NCBI GenBank assembly: GCA_003818285.1
Contig: RPRB01000017.1
Location: 1 to 50,673 of the forward strand
Length of the DNA: 50,673 nt
Source of the DNA: Myxococcaceae bacterium
GTDB taxonomy: Bacteria; Myxococcota; Myxococcia; Myxococcales; Myxococcaceae
Reading direction: 5' to 3'
The translations under genes and the position numbers were made by a program. Under the pieces are notes generated by a model. The model was not told where the DNA came from. It saw only the letters and a program-made list of their open reading frames with translations, and made no database searches. Each line of letters opens with the position of its first letter. Position 1 is the stretch's first letter. This document shows positions 1 to 9,934 of the stretch, one piece after another.

Positions 1-2
1 CC

Positions 3-458
3 GCGAATTGCCGCAACCGCTCGCGGGAGTTCCAGACGCAGGCCAAGGGCAAGCGCTTCTACGCCCTGATCCGCGAGGACGAGGCCGGGATGGTGGGCAT
101 GTCCGACAGCACCCGGTCCGGGGGCGACTTCACCGTGGAGGTGACGCCGTTCTTTCCCGGGGCCGAGCACGCGCTGACCAACGCTGTGCCCAGGAAGACC
201 GACGCCAAGGGGAACCCCATCCTCCCGGTACTGATGATCGCCGGGAAGCTGCCCGGCGTGGAGACGGTCGACGACATGGAGCGGCTGTTCAAGAACCGGG
301 GAGTGCGGCTCGAGCTGCTCTTCCGGCCCGAGCAGCCCTGGGCGCTCCCGAAGAAGGGCGGCGGGCAGCTCACCGGGGTGAAGGCGAAGCTCGACGCCAT
401 CCAGGTGACCTCGCGGACCGGCGCGGTGCTCGCGACCTGGGTCGCCCCCGACGCGTGA
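3..458 (+). CDS. C-terminal part of an unrecognised protein
   Basis: An open frame enters from the left edge in frame 3 and ends at TGA 456-458, giving about 151 residues. The visible part is soluble-looking, with no membrane segment, and mixes charged stretches with short hydrophobic strands (for example PILPVLMIAGKLPGV). The first in-frame ATG (position 90) lies inside continuous coding-like sequence, so the true start is probably outside the window. I do not recognise a family and assign no function. The next gene on the same strand starts 132 bases later, so co-transcription with it is possible but not shown. Confidence 0.6.
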   Translation, partial: ANCRNRSREFQTQAKGKRFYALIREDEAGMVGMSDSTRSGGDFTVEVTPFFPGAEHALTNAVPRKTDAKGNPILPVLMIAGKLPGVETVDDMERLFKNRGVRLELLFRPEQPWALPKKGGGQLTGVKAKLDAIQVTSRTGAVLATWVAPDA

Positions 459-590
459 AACGGCGTGGCGCCTGGGCTCGATGACGCCGCGCGCTCCCCG
501 TGGCGGGTCCGACGACGGTGCTGGTGTGATCCGCCGTTCCCCCCCACATCCAGCGCCGCGCTGGCCGTCCGGCTGAACCGACAAGGGGCA

Positions 591-1910
591 ATGATGAGCC
601 GTGGTCTCTCCCGGAGGACGGTGCTCGCGGGCGCCAGCGCGCTCGCCGCCGCGCTCGGGCCCACGCGTCGGGCGCGAGCCGCCGGTCGCAAGCGTCTCCG
701 CATCCTCCAGTGGAACCACTTCGTCCCCGCTTACGATCGCTGGTTCGACGCCTGGGCCCGGACCTGGGGCGAGCAGCACGACACCGACGTCACCGTCGAC
801 CACGTGGGGGTCAACGCGCTGAACGGCACCGCCGCCGCCGAGGTCGCCGCCGGGCGCGGACACGACCTGGTGATGTTCCTCCGACCACGGCCCGTGCACG
901 AGCCGGACGTGATCGACCACCGGGAGATCGTCGAGGAGTGCCAGCGCCGCCACGGCAAGCCGCTCGAGCTGGCCCTCCGGAGCACCCGCAACCCGCGCAC
1001 CGGCAAGTTCCACGGCTTCTGCGACTCCATTGTTCCCGACCCGGTGAACTACCGGAGCGACCTGTGGGCCGAGGTCGGCCAGCTCCCGGACGACTGGGAC
1101 CGGGTCCGGGTGGGAGGCAAGGCGATCAAGGCGCGGAATGGCATCCCGGTGGGGATCGGGCTCTCCTCCGAGGACGACAGCGGCATCGCCCTGCGGGTGC
1201 TGCTCCTTGCCTTCGGTGGTTCCGAGCAGGACGCGAGCGGCGCCCCTGCCCTCGCCTCGAGGCAGACGCTGGAGGCGGTGAAGTACGTCACCGCGCTGTA
1301 CCGGGAGGCGATGACCCCCGCGGTCCTCGCCTGGGATCCGTCGTCCAACAACCGGGCGATGATCGCCGGCCAGTCGTCGCTGGTGATGAACGCCATCTCC
1401 ATCACCCGGACGGCGGAGAACGACCGGCTGCCCATCGGGCCGAAGATTGCCCTGGCCCGCCCACCGCGCGGTCCGGCCCGGCGCCTCGGGCTTCCCCACG
1501 CCACCAGCGTGTACGTGATCTGGAAGTTCGCCGAGAACGTCGACGGCGCGAAGGCCTTCCTGGTTGACCTGGTGGGCCGCTCCCGCGAGGCGTTCCAGGC
1601 CAGCGAGTCCTACAACTTCCCCGCCTTCCCCGACCAGGTGAAGGACCTGGGAGCGCTGCTCGCGAAGGACCCCAAGGCCACCCCGCCCGACAAGTACGCC
1701 GTGCTGGCCGACGCGCTGGAATGGATGACCAATCTCGGCGCGCCGGGGCACGCCAACGCGGCGGTCGACGACGCTTATGGCACCTGGGTGCTGAACACCA
1801 TGTTCGCCCGTGCCGCCACCGGGGCCGACTCCGCCGAGGACGCGGTGAAGCAGGCGGACCAGAAGCTGCGGCAGATCTGGAGCAAGTGGAAGGCGCGCGG
1901 GCTGCTCTGA
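591..1910 (+). CDS. Tat-exported extracellular solute-binding protein (ABC transporter family 1 type)
   Basis: Periplasmic substrate-binding protein of about 439 residues, of the sugar/polyol-binding (family 1) type. The N-terminus carries a twin-arginine signal (LSRRTVLAG, then an Ala/Leu-rich core ending near ARAA), so it is probably exported folded by the Tat system. Mature-protein features typical of the family are the early strand RLRILQWNHFVPAYDRWF, a hinge-like stretch around DLVMFLRP, and the late segment AKAFLVDLVG. ATG codons at 591 and 594 are both possible; an AGGGG at 584-588 fits 594 slightly better. No permease or ATPase gene adjoins it, so it is an orphan binding protein here and its ligand cannot be told from sequence. 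Confidence 0.75.
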   Translation: MMSRGLSRRTVLAGASALAAALGPTRRARAAGRKRLRILQWNHFVPAYDRWFDAWARTWGEQHDTDVTVDHVGVNALNGTAAAEVAAGRGHDLVMFLRPRPVHEPDVIDHREIVEECQRRHGKPLELALRSTRNPRTGKFHGFCDSIVPDPVNYRSDLWAEVGQLPDDWDRVRVGGKAIKARNGIPVGIGLSSEDDSGIALRVLLLAFGGSEQDASGAPALASRQTLEAVKYVTALYREAMTPAVLAWDPSSNNRAMIAGQSSLVMNAISITRTAENDRLPIGPKIALARPPRGPARRLGLPHATSVYVIWKFAENVDGAKAFLVDLVGRSREAFQASESYNFPAFPDQVKDLGALLAKDPKATPPDKYAVLADALEWMTNLGAPGHANAAVDDAYGTWVLNTMFARAATGADSAEDAVKQADQKLRQIWSKWKARGLL

Positions 1911-1974
1911 CCGCGAGCGCCACGCGAGCGGGCCGTAGACCCCCCGGCTGACCCGCGCGCCGATCCTGCCCCGA

Positions 1975-2256
1975 TCAGCTCGCCGGGATGACGCGATCCA
2001 CCGCCACCTTGCCCTCCCCTGCCACCAGGCCGGCGACGAAGGCCCGGGCGAGCGCCGCGGCGTCCACGCCCTGGGGGAGCTCCCCGCCGATCTCCCCGCG
2101 GAGGATCTTGTGCCGGACGGCGTCCTCGAGCGCCGCGCGGCCTTCCGCGTCGTCGATCGGGGTTGCCGCCCAGCGCTCGGCGACCTCGGCCAGCGCCTGG
2201 CGGACCGACCGGCGCTTTCCCAGGAGAGGCTCGAAGATCGCGTCGCGAGAGCTCAT
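1975..2256 (-). CDS. Small hypothetical protein coupled to the HtrA gene
   Basis: 93-residue soluble protein of unknown function. Its ATG (2254-2256) overlaps the TGA of the upstream htrA-type gene in an ATGA arrangement, which suggests translational coupling and supports this start over longer frames. The sequence is largely helical by eye (QALAEVAERW; ALARAFVAGLVAGEG) with no signal peptide, Cys or membrane segment. Its position after grpE and an HtrA protease hints at a role in protein quality control, but that is inference from context only. I recognise no family. Confidence 0.6.
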   Translation of the reverse strand: MSSRDAIFEPLLGKRRSVRQALAEVAERWAATPIDDAEGRAALEDAVRHKILRGEIGGELPQGVDAAALARAFVAGLVAGEGKVAVDRVIPAS

Positions 2257-3650
2257 GGAGTCTCCACCACCAGGCGCTTGGGCCTCCCCTGCCGCTCCAC
2301 CTCCAGGGTGAGGCGGCTTCCGGCGGACCGTTCGGCCAGCGCGGAACGGAAGCTTTCCACGCTCGCTACCCGCTGTCCGGCCGCCTCGACCACGACGTCG
2401 CCCAGGCGCACTCCGGCACGGGCCGCCGGCCCGTTGGGAGACACCTGCACCACCCAGGCTCCGAACGGAGAACGTGCTCCCAGCCGGCTCGCCGAGTCGG
2501 CGTCGAGGTCGGAGACGGTCAGTCCCAGCCGGTCGAGATCCCCCCGCGCGTCGAGACCCCCCGTCGGGCTGCCCGGGGGTGTGGGCCGCACCGGACGCTC
2601 GGCGACCCGCGCGGTGAACTCCCGGGCGGCGGTCCCACGCTGCACGCCCATCCGGACCAGGGTGCCCGGCGCGAGCAGGGAGATCTTCCGGAGCAGCTGG
2701 AGGTAGGAGTCCACCGGGCGGCCATTGATCGTCGTCACCCGGTCTCCGGAGCGGAGCCCCGCCGCCGCCGCCGGCCCGCCAGGGTAGACGTCCACCACCT
2801 GCGCCGAGTGCTTCCCCGGCTCCTCCACCACCGTCATCCCCAGCCAGCCACGCTCCACGTGCCCGTTGTCCAGGAGGTTGGGGAGCAGGTCCTTCACCAT
2901 GTTGATGGGCACGGCGAACCCGATGCCCTGGGCGTTGCTGATGACCGCGCTGTTCACCCCCACCACCTCGCCGCGCATGTTGAACAGCGGCCCGCCGCTG
3001 TTCCCGGGGTTGATCAGTGCGTCGGTCTGGATGAAGTCGTCGAGCGGTCCCACGCCGAGCACCCGCTCCTTCGCCGAGATGAGCCCGTGCGAGACGCTCC
3101 GGTCCAGCCCGAAGGGATTCCCGATGGCCACCACCCAGTCGCCCACCTCGAGGCGGTCGGAGTCGCCGAGCACCACCGACGGCAAGTCGGTTCCGTCGAG
3201 GATCCGGAGCAGGGCCAGGTCGGTGTCCGGATCGCTCCCCACCAGCTCGGAGTCGAAGACCCGCCCGTCCGCGAGACGGACCTGGATCCACTGCGCGTCC
3301 TTCACCACGTGGTGGTTGCTCACCACGTAGCCCTCGGGGCCGAGCAGGAACCCCGAACCGGTCGCGGTGGGCACGCGGCCGGCGGCGATGCCCTCCACCG
3401 GCTGGGAGTAGGTCAGGACGTTGATCACCCCGGGGCTGACCGCGCGGATGAGCGGCGCCAGGGAGCTCGGGGCCGAGAAGCCCACCAGGAAGGGACCCGA
3501 GCCGTTGCGCTCCCGCCAGATCGGCGTCTTGGGAGACGTGGACCGGTCCCCCTGCTCGAAGGCACGCGCGCGCTCCCGGGCCCAGTCCTCGAAGGCGTGC
3601 TGGGGGCCCGTGGCAGCGAGGGAGAGGGAGAGGAGGACGGAGACAGGCAC
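2253..3650 (-). CDS. HtrA/DegP-type periplasmic serine protease with two PDZ domains
   Basis: Envelope protease/chaperone of the DegP/DegQ/HtrA family, about 465 residues. It starts with GTG and a short hydrophobic signal-like segment (VLLSLSLAATG); upstream in-frame sequence has no other start codon. The chymotrypsin-like domain shows the full triad: His114 in SNHHVV, Asp144 in DPDTDLALL, and Ser218 in NPGNSGGPL. Two PDZ domains follow, with peptide-groove regions near GWLGMTV and DRLGLTV. It lies 16 bases after grpE and overlaps the next gene by four bases, so the three probably form one operon. The class normally degrades or refolds misfolded periplasmic proteins. Which Deg paralogue it is cannot be settled here. 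Confidence 0.93.
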   Translation of the reverse strand: MPVSVLLSLSLAATGPQHAFEDWARERARAFEQGDRSTSPKTPIWRERNGSGPFLVGFSAPSSLAPLIRAVSPGVINVLTYSQPVEGIAAGRVPTATGSGFLLGPEGYVVSNHHVVKDAQWIQVRLADGRVFDSELVGSDPDTDLALLRILDGTDLPSVVLGDSDRLEVGDWVVAIGNPFGLDRSVSHGLISAKERVLGVGPLDDFIQTDALINPGNSGGPLFNMRGEVVGVNSAVISNAQGIGFAVPINMVKDLLPNLLDNGHVERGWLGMTVVEEPGKHSAQVVDVYPGGPAAAAGLRSGDRVTTINGRPVDSYLQLLRKISLLAPGTLVRMGVQRGTAAREFTARVAERPVRPTPPGSPTGGLDARGDLDRLGLTVSDLDADSASRLGARSPFGAWVVQVSPNGPAARAGVRLGDVVVEAAGQRVASVESFRSALAERSAGSRLTLEVERQGRPKRLVVETP

Positions 3651-3666
3651 GAGTCGGGGAACGACT

Positions 3667-4275
3667 CTACGCCTTCACCGGCTCCAGGTACCTGCCCACC
3701 TTCACCCGCCCGGGGCGAATGACCCTCCCGCGGACCGCGTACGCGGGGCGCTGTTCGGCGAGGACCTTCTCGCCCTGGTCGGGCGAAGAGACGAGCTCCA
3801 CGTCCACCGCCTCGGCGAAGTTCGGATCGTAGGGGCGCCCGACCAGCCGCAGGCGCTCGATGCCGCTCGCCGCGAGCTTCTGGAGCAGCTTGTCGCGGAT
3901 GAGCCGGACACCCTGGGCGAGGGGAGAGCCGTCGTCCGCGGCGAGGGACAGGTCCAGCTCGTCGATGGCCTCGATCAGGGACTGGGCCACCTGCCCCTTC
4001 TCCACCTCGAGCATCCGCTCCCGCTCGCGCTGGATGCGCTGCTTGAACTCGTCCCGCTCGCGCATCACGTCCTGGATGCCGCGGGCCAGCTCGTCCACCC
4101 GGCGGCGCGCGGCCTCGAGCTCGGACCGGAGCTGGCTCACCTCCTCGGACTGCGCGGGCGACGCCGGCCCGGACGTCTCCGGCGCGGCGGGGGTCTCGGC
4201 CTCCGGGTCGGGGACGCCGGCGCGGGGCGTCCCATCGGCGTTGTAACGGCGCTTGTCGTTCACTCGGACGCTCAT
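3667..4275 (-). CDS. grpE: GrpE, nucleotide exchange factor of DnaK
   Basis: Cytoplasmic co-chaperone that releases ADP from DnaK. The 202-residue protein has the expected order: a charged, disordered N-terminus; a long coiled coil (about residues 45-100, SEEVSQLRSELEAARRRVDEL onwards); and the C-terminal beta domain with GRPYDPNFAEAVDV and a closing AVRGRVIRPGRVKVG resembling the GrpE signature. Identity of the beta domain to classic GrpE looks modest, so this could be a divergent paralogue. dnaK and dnaJ are not in the window; the neighbours are an HtrA protease and FtsH. ATG at 4275 is the only convincing start. Confidence 0.85.
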   Translation of the reverse strand: MSVRVNDKRRYNADGTPRAGVPDPEAETPAAPETSGPASPAQSEEVSQLRSELEAARRRVDELARGIQDVMRERDEFKQRIQRERERMLEVEKGQVAQSLIEAIDELDLSLAADDGSPLAQGVRLIRDKLLQKLAASGIERLRLVGRPYDPNFAEAVDVELVSSPDQGEKVLAEQRPAYAVRGRVIRPGRVKVGRYLEPVKA

Positions 4276-4287
4276 TGCTCGCCCGGC

Positions 4288-4315
4288 AACCTAACCAGAA
4301 CGCTTGTCCTGTCAA
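4288..4315 (-). promoter_or_regulatory. Possible sigma-70 promoter for grpE
   Basis: On the minus strand a perfect TTGACA (4310-4315) is followed after 16 bases by TAGGTT (4288-4293), which matches only half of the -10 consensus. The start codon of grpE lies 12 bases beyond the -10, so the leader would be very short. Seen in sequence; promoter activity is inferred. Confidence 0.35.
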
Positions 4316-4383
4316 CGCTCGGTTGCGCCCCGCGGGCAAGTGACTTTCCGGAGGCTTGCGCGCAGCTCCCCGCCGGGAGCGCT

Positions 4384-6360
4384 TCAGGCGTGCGACTCGC
4401 CCCAGGCCCCCATCGCTTCTGCCGGCTCGTCCGGGTCAGCGGCGCGCGCCGGCGTGACCTTGGGCCCGAGGATCCTTACCAGCTCCGGCTCCTCCACCAC
4501 CTCGGTGGCGAGAAGCCGGGCGGCGACAGCCTCGACCAGCGCGCGGTTCGCCCGCAGCACGCTGCGCGCGCGCTCCAGCGCCTCCAGGGTGAGCCGGCGA
4601 ATCTCCGCGTCCACCATCCGGGCGGTCTTCTCGGAGTAGCTCCTCATCTCCGGCAGCGCGGCGGACTGGAGGAAGGCGCTCCCCTGCTCTGCCAGGGACA
4701 CCGGCCCCACCTCGCCGCTCATCCCGTAGTCGCGCACCATGAGCCGGGCGATGTCGGTGGCCTGCTTCAGGTCGTTGGAGGCGCCGGTGGAGATCTCCCC
4801 GATGAACAGCTCCTCGGCGGCCCGCCCGCCCATCATCGCGGCCATCTTGTCGCGCAGCTCGTCGAGCGACATGAGGTACCGGTCCTCGAGGGGAAGCGAC
4901 ATCGTGTAGCCGAGGGCCGAGAGACCCCTGGGGATGATGCTGATCTTGTGAACGGGCTCGGTGTGCGGAAGCAGCCAGCCCACCACCGCGTGGCCGGCCT
5001 CGTGATGGGCGACGATCTCCTTCTCCCGCTCGGAGATGCGGCGGTTCTTCTTCTCCAGCCCAGCCACCACCCGCTCGATGGCCTCCTCGAAGTCGGTCCG
5101 GAGCACCGCCGTGTGATCTCTCCGGGCCGCCAGCAGCGCCGCCTCGTTCACCACGTTGGCCAGGTCCGCACCGGCGAAACCGGGGGTGCGGGCGGCGATG
5201 GAGCGGAGATCCACGTCCGGGCCCAGCTTCACCTCCCGGGCGTGGATGGCGAGGATGCGCTCCCGGCCCCGCTTGTCGGGCCGGTCCACCAGCACCTGCC
5301 GGTCGAAGCGACCGGGCCGGAGCAACGCGCTGTCGAGGATCTCCGGTCGGTTCGTCGCGGCGATGATGATCAGCCCGGCACGGGCGTCGAAGCCGTCCAT
5401 CTCGGCGAGCATCTGGTTCAGCGTCTGCTCCCGCTCGTCGTGCCCGCCCACCGCTCCGGCGCTGCGCGTCTTTCCGATGGCGTCCAGCTCGTCGATGAAG
5501 ATGATGCACGGGGCCTTGGCCTGCGCCTGGGCGAACAGGTCCCGTACCCGCGCCGCGCCCACCCCGACGAACATCTCCACGAACTCCGAGCCGGAGAGGG
5601 AGAAGAACGGCACCCCGGCCTCGCCAGCCACCGCTTGGGCGAGGAGCGTCTTGCCGGTGCCGGGTGGCCCCACCAGGAGCACGCCCTTCGGGATCCGGCC
5701 GCCGAGCTTGCGGAACTTCTCCGGCGTGCGCAGAAACTCGACGATCTCCCGCAGCTCGTCGACGGCCTCGTCGATGCCGGCCACGTCGTCGAAGCCCACC
5801 CCGGTGTCCGCCTCGGCCTGCACCCGGGCCCGGGTCTTCCCGAAGCTCATGACGCTCTGGGGGCCCTGACCGAGCCCGCCGGCTCCCATTCGCCGCATCA
5901 CCCAGGTCCAGAAGACGAATCCGAGCAGCAGCGGCAGGACCCAGATCCAGAATGACTCACCCAGTCCGCTGCCGGGGATGGCCTCGTACTCGATCTTCTT
6001 CTCGTCGAGCAGCCGGGTCAGCTCGGGGTCCTCCACGCGGTTGGATGTCCAGGGGGACGTCGTCGGGTCGACGTTCCGAGCCGGCTGACCGATGACCTCG
6101 GACGTGTATCCGCGGAGCACGTCGGGGCCGATCTGCACCCGCTTGAAGCGCCCCTCACGGACCGCCTGCTTGAACGCGCTGTAGGGCACCCGGAGGTACC
6201 CAGCCTCCTGGAACATGTTCCGGAAGAGCACGAGCCCGAGCACCACCAGGCCCAGGTAGAGGAGCGGCGAGCCGAACCGGAACCGAGGCCCGCCGCCCGG
6301 CTTCTCGTGCTTGCGACCGCGCGGATTCACGCCGGCCGGGTCGTTGGAGGAGGCAGCCAC
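4384..6360 (-). CDS. ftsH: FtsH-type ATP-dependent zinc metalloprotease (first copy)
   Basis: Membrane-anchored AAA+ protease that extracts and degrades membrane and regulatory proteins. Features in order: a first membrane segment ([15 protein letters not shown]), a periplasmic domain, a second membrane segment ([18 protein letters not shown]), the AAA domain with Walker A GPPGTGKT (about 231-238), Walker [10 protein letters not shown], the second region of homology ending RPGRFDR, and the zinc site HEAGH (about 453-457). The start is uncertain. The open frame runs to 6597, but the extra residues look non-coding, so GTG at 6360 (or 6330) is preferred; neither has a strong ribosome site. The predicted length of 658 residues fits the family. 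It is divergent from hutU and sits upstream of grpE. Confidence 0.92.
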   Translation of the reverse strand: MAASSNDPAGVNPRGRKHEKPGGGPRFRFGSPLLYLGLVVLGLVLFRNMFQEAGYLRVPYSAFKQAVREGRFKRVQIGPDVLRGYTSEVIGQPARNVDPTTSPWTSNRVEDPELTRLLDEKKIEYEAIPGSGLGESFWIWVLPLLLGFVFWTWVMRRMGAGGLGQGPQSVMSFGKTRARVQAEADTGVGFDDVAGIDEAVDELREIVEFLRTPEKFRKLGGRIPKGVLLVGPPGTGKTLLAQAVAGEAGVPFFSLSGSEFVEMFVGVGAARVRDLFAQAQAKAPCIIFIDELDAIGKTRSAGAVGGHDEREQTLNQMLAEMDGFDARAGLIIIAATNRPEILDSALLRPGRFDRQVLVDRPDKRGRERILAIHAREVKLGPDVDLRSIAARTPGFAGADLANVVNEAALLAARRDHTAVLRTDFEEAIERVVAGLEKKNRRISEREKEIVAHHEAGHAVVGWLLPHTEPVHKISIIPRGLSALGYTMSLPLEDRYLMSLDELRDKMAAMMGGRAAEELFIGEISTGASNDLKQATDIARLMVRDYGMSGEVGPVSLAEQGSAFLQSAALPEMRSYSEKTARMVDAEIRRLTLEALERARSVLRANRALVEAVAARLLATEVVEEPELVRILGPKVTPARAADPDEPAEAMGAWGESHA

Positions 6361-6481
6361 GCCATCTCGAAGATGGCCACGGGCCGTCGGACGGCAACGC
6401 CCCCCGCCGCCCGGCGACCAGGCGGGCTTGAGCAGGCCCCGGGGTCCAGCGTACGAGGGTCCACGGGCGCCGCCCCTGGCG

Positions 6482-6494
6482 CCTCCTTCGGAGG
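6482..6494 (+). promoter_or_regulatory. Ribosome binding site of hutU inside a small hairpin
   Basis: The hutU Shine-Dalgarno GGAGG (6490-6494) can pair with CCTCC (6482-6486) across a three-base loop. An alternative hairpin GGCGCC (6466-6471) with GGCGCC (6478-6483) shares bases 6482-6483, so the two are mutually exclusive. Direct reading; a regulatory effect is inferred. Confidence 0.4.
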
Positions 6495-6505
6495 TCAACG
6501 AGGCG

Positions 6506-8164
<1,659 letters not shown>

Positions 8165-8467
8165 ACCTACCGGATTGCGGGAGTGCACCGCCCGCGCGAT
8201 GCTCCTGCAGATGCAGCGCCTCCTACGTACCGCGGGCGTCTTTCTCGTGCTGGCGTCCTCAGTGGCGAGCTTCATCGTCGCGGGATGGAGCGACTTCGCG
8301 GCGAGAGAGAAGAGGCCAGCGACGGTTTACTTCTTCGTGCGAGCCGGCGGCTCACCCTGCTGGTGTGAACGGAGACAGGCGTTCTGTGTGAGTGACTTGG
8401 GCGGCACTGGCGCACGACCGATTCGCTGGCCAGGGGAGTTCCACGGCCGGAGACAAGTGGCGCGTCG
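8165..8467. other. Gap between hutU and hutI, no supported gene
   Basis: 303 bases with no convincing gene. A weak open frame (from 8175, or ATG 8199) would encode a hydrophobic segment (RTAGVFLVLASSVASFIVAG) followed by a Cys-containing tail. It runs into the start of hutI in another frame, has no visible ribosome site, and loses GC-rich third positions in its second half. It may be a relic. No terminator hairpin with a T-run is seen, so read-through from hutU to hutI remains possible. Confidence 0.3.
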
Positions 8468-9730
8468 ATGAGCCGCCCGTTCGATCTTCTCGTCCGCAAC
8501 GCCGGGACCCTCTTCACCGCCGACGGCCCGGATGGCGGCAACGCCGAGCAGCTGCTCGCCCCCATCCCGCGGGGCGCGGTGGGCATCCACGACGCGCACG
8601 TCGCCTGGATCGGCGCCGAGGGCGACCTCCCGCGCGAAGGCATCGCCCCGTCCACCAAGGTCCTTGACGCCGGCGAGGGCCTGGTCGCGCCCGGGTTCGT
8701 CGACGCCCACACCCATCTGGTCTGGGCCGGTGACCGCTCGCACGAGTTCGCGCTGCGCTGCGCCGGCGCCGATTACCTCTCCATCGCCGGAGCCGGCGGC
8801 GGCATCGCCTCCACCGTCCGTGCGGTGCGCGAGGCGTCCGACGACTCGCTCCTCTCCCTCGCCCTCCCCCGCCTCCGGCGGCTGCTCGCTCAAGGGGTCA
8901 CCACCGCCGAGGTGAAGAGCGGCTACGGCCTGGATGCCGAGACCGAGCTGCGGATGCTTCGGGTCATCGAGCTGCTCGGGACGCGCCAGCCGATCCGCCT
9001 CGTGCGCACCTTCCTCTGGCTGCACGCGATGCCCCCCGGCAGCACCGATCGCCCGGCCTTCCTCACCCGTGGCCGCAACGTTCTCCACGAGATCGCCCGC
9101 GCCGGCCTGGCGCGCTTCGCCGACGCGTTCGTCGAGGAGGGAGCGTTCTCACCGGACGAGGTCCGGCCGTTCCTCGAGGAGGCGCGGACCCTCGGGCTGG
9201 GGCTCAAGCTCCACGTCGACCAGCTCAGCTCGGGTCAGGGCGCGGAGCTCGCCGCCAGCCTGCGCGCCATCTCGGCGGATCACCTCGAGTCGGTGAGCGC
9301 CGCGGGCATCGCCGCGCTTGCCGAGGCCCGGGTCACCGCGGTGCTCATCCCCACCGCCACCCTGGTGCTGCGCCTGGCTCGCTACGCGCCCGGACGTGCG
9401 CTGGTCGACGCCGGCGTCAGGGTGGCCATCGCCACCAACTGCAACCCCGGCAGCGCACCCACCGAGAACCTCGCGCTCGCGCTGTCGCTGGCCTGCCTAC
9501 ACAATGGCCTCACCCCCGCCGAGGCCCTGCTCGGCGTCACCCGGCGAGGGGGCGAGGCGCTCGGGGACACCTCGCTCGGCAGGCTGCGGGTCGGAGGGCC
9601 GGCGGACCTGGTGGTCCTCGGTGCGCCCGACGTCGACCATCTGGTGGCCCACGTCGGCATCAGCCACGTCCAGGCGGTCGTGCGCGCGGGACGGACCGTC
9701 CTGCGGTCGGACAACGCCGCGCGATGTTGA
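8468..9730 (+). CDS. hutI: Imidazolonepropionase
   Basis: Third enzyme of histidine degradation, opening the ring of imidazolone propionate to N-formimino-L-glutamate; a metal-dependent amidohydrolase. The 420-residue protein shows HTH at 81-83 (metal ligands His81 and His83), LWLHA with His186, and KLHVDQ with His249. At residue 324, where the Bacillus subtilis enzyme has its metal ligand Asp324, this protein has Asn in ATNCNPGSAPTEN. The surrounding NPGS signature is intact, so the protein still looks like a true HutI. It probably forms the hut pathway with hutU upstream. A pairing hairpin follows the stop codon. Confidence 0.95.
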   Translation: MSRPFDLLVRNAGTLFTADGPDGGNAEQLLAPIPRGAVGIHDAHVAWIGAEGDLPREGIAPSTKVLDAGEGLVAPGFVDAHTHLVWAGDRSHEFALRCAGADYLSIAGAGGGIASTVRAVREASDDSLLSLALPRLRRLLAQGVTTAEVKSGYGLDAETELRMLRVIELLGTRQPIRLVRTFLWLHAMPPGSTDRPAFLTRGRNVLHEIARAGLARFADAFVEEGAFSPDEVRPFLEEARTLGLGLKLHVDQLSSGQGAELAASLRAISADHLESVSAAGIAALAEARVTAVLIPTATLVLRLARYAPGRALVDAGVRVAIATNCNPGSAPTENLALALSLACLHNGLTPAEALLGVTRRGGEALGDTSLGRLRVGGPADLVVLGAPDVDHLVAHVGISHVQAVVRAGRTVLRSDNAARC

Positions 9731-9736
9731 AGGAAA

Positions 9737-9775
9737 GTTCCACCCCGGGCCTCCCTTGAGACCCGGGGCCGGAAC
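9737..9775 (+). terminator. Terminator-like hairpin after hutI
   Basis: CCCCGGG (9743-9749) pairs with CCCGGGG (9762-9768), and outer arms GTTCC (9737-9741) and GGAAC (9771-9775) extend the stem. It begins seven bases after the hutI stop. No T-run follows, so intrinsic termination is plausible but not certain. Confidence 0.5.
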
Positions 9776-9934
9776 AGGGCTTTCCCGCTCTGCCTCCGAC
9801 CACCGGAGGGCAGAACACCCATGAGCGGTCAACGCCCGCCAGGCATGTCGATTTCCAACCACCAGCACAGTTGCAGTGGGTGGGGTCCGCCCCGCTGCGA
9901 ACGTCGCGACGCTCGTGTATGAAGTGTGGAGAGC

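Noticed and set aside
3421-5955. A very long plus-strand open frame antisense to grpE and ftsH
   Set aside because: It mirrors the GC-rich third positions of the real minus-strand genes and has no recognisable domain; the same applies to long antisense frames over the second ftsH (25866-28178) and over 45325-48270.
8175-8471. Small open frame with a hydrophobic segment between hutU and hutI
   Set aside because: No ribosome site, overlaps the hutI start in another frame, and coding bias fades in the second half; recorded only as a gap.
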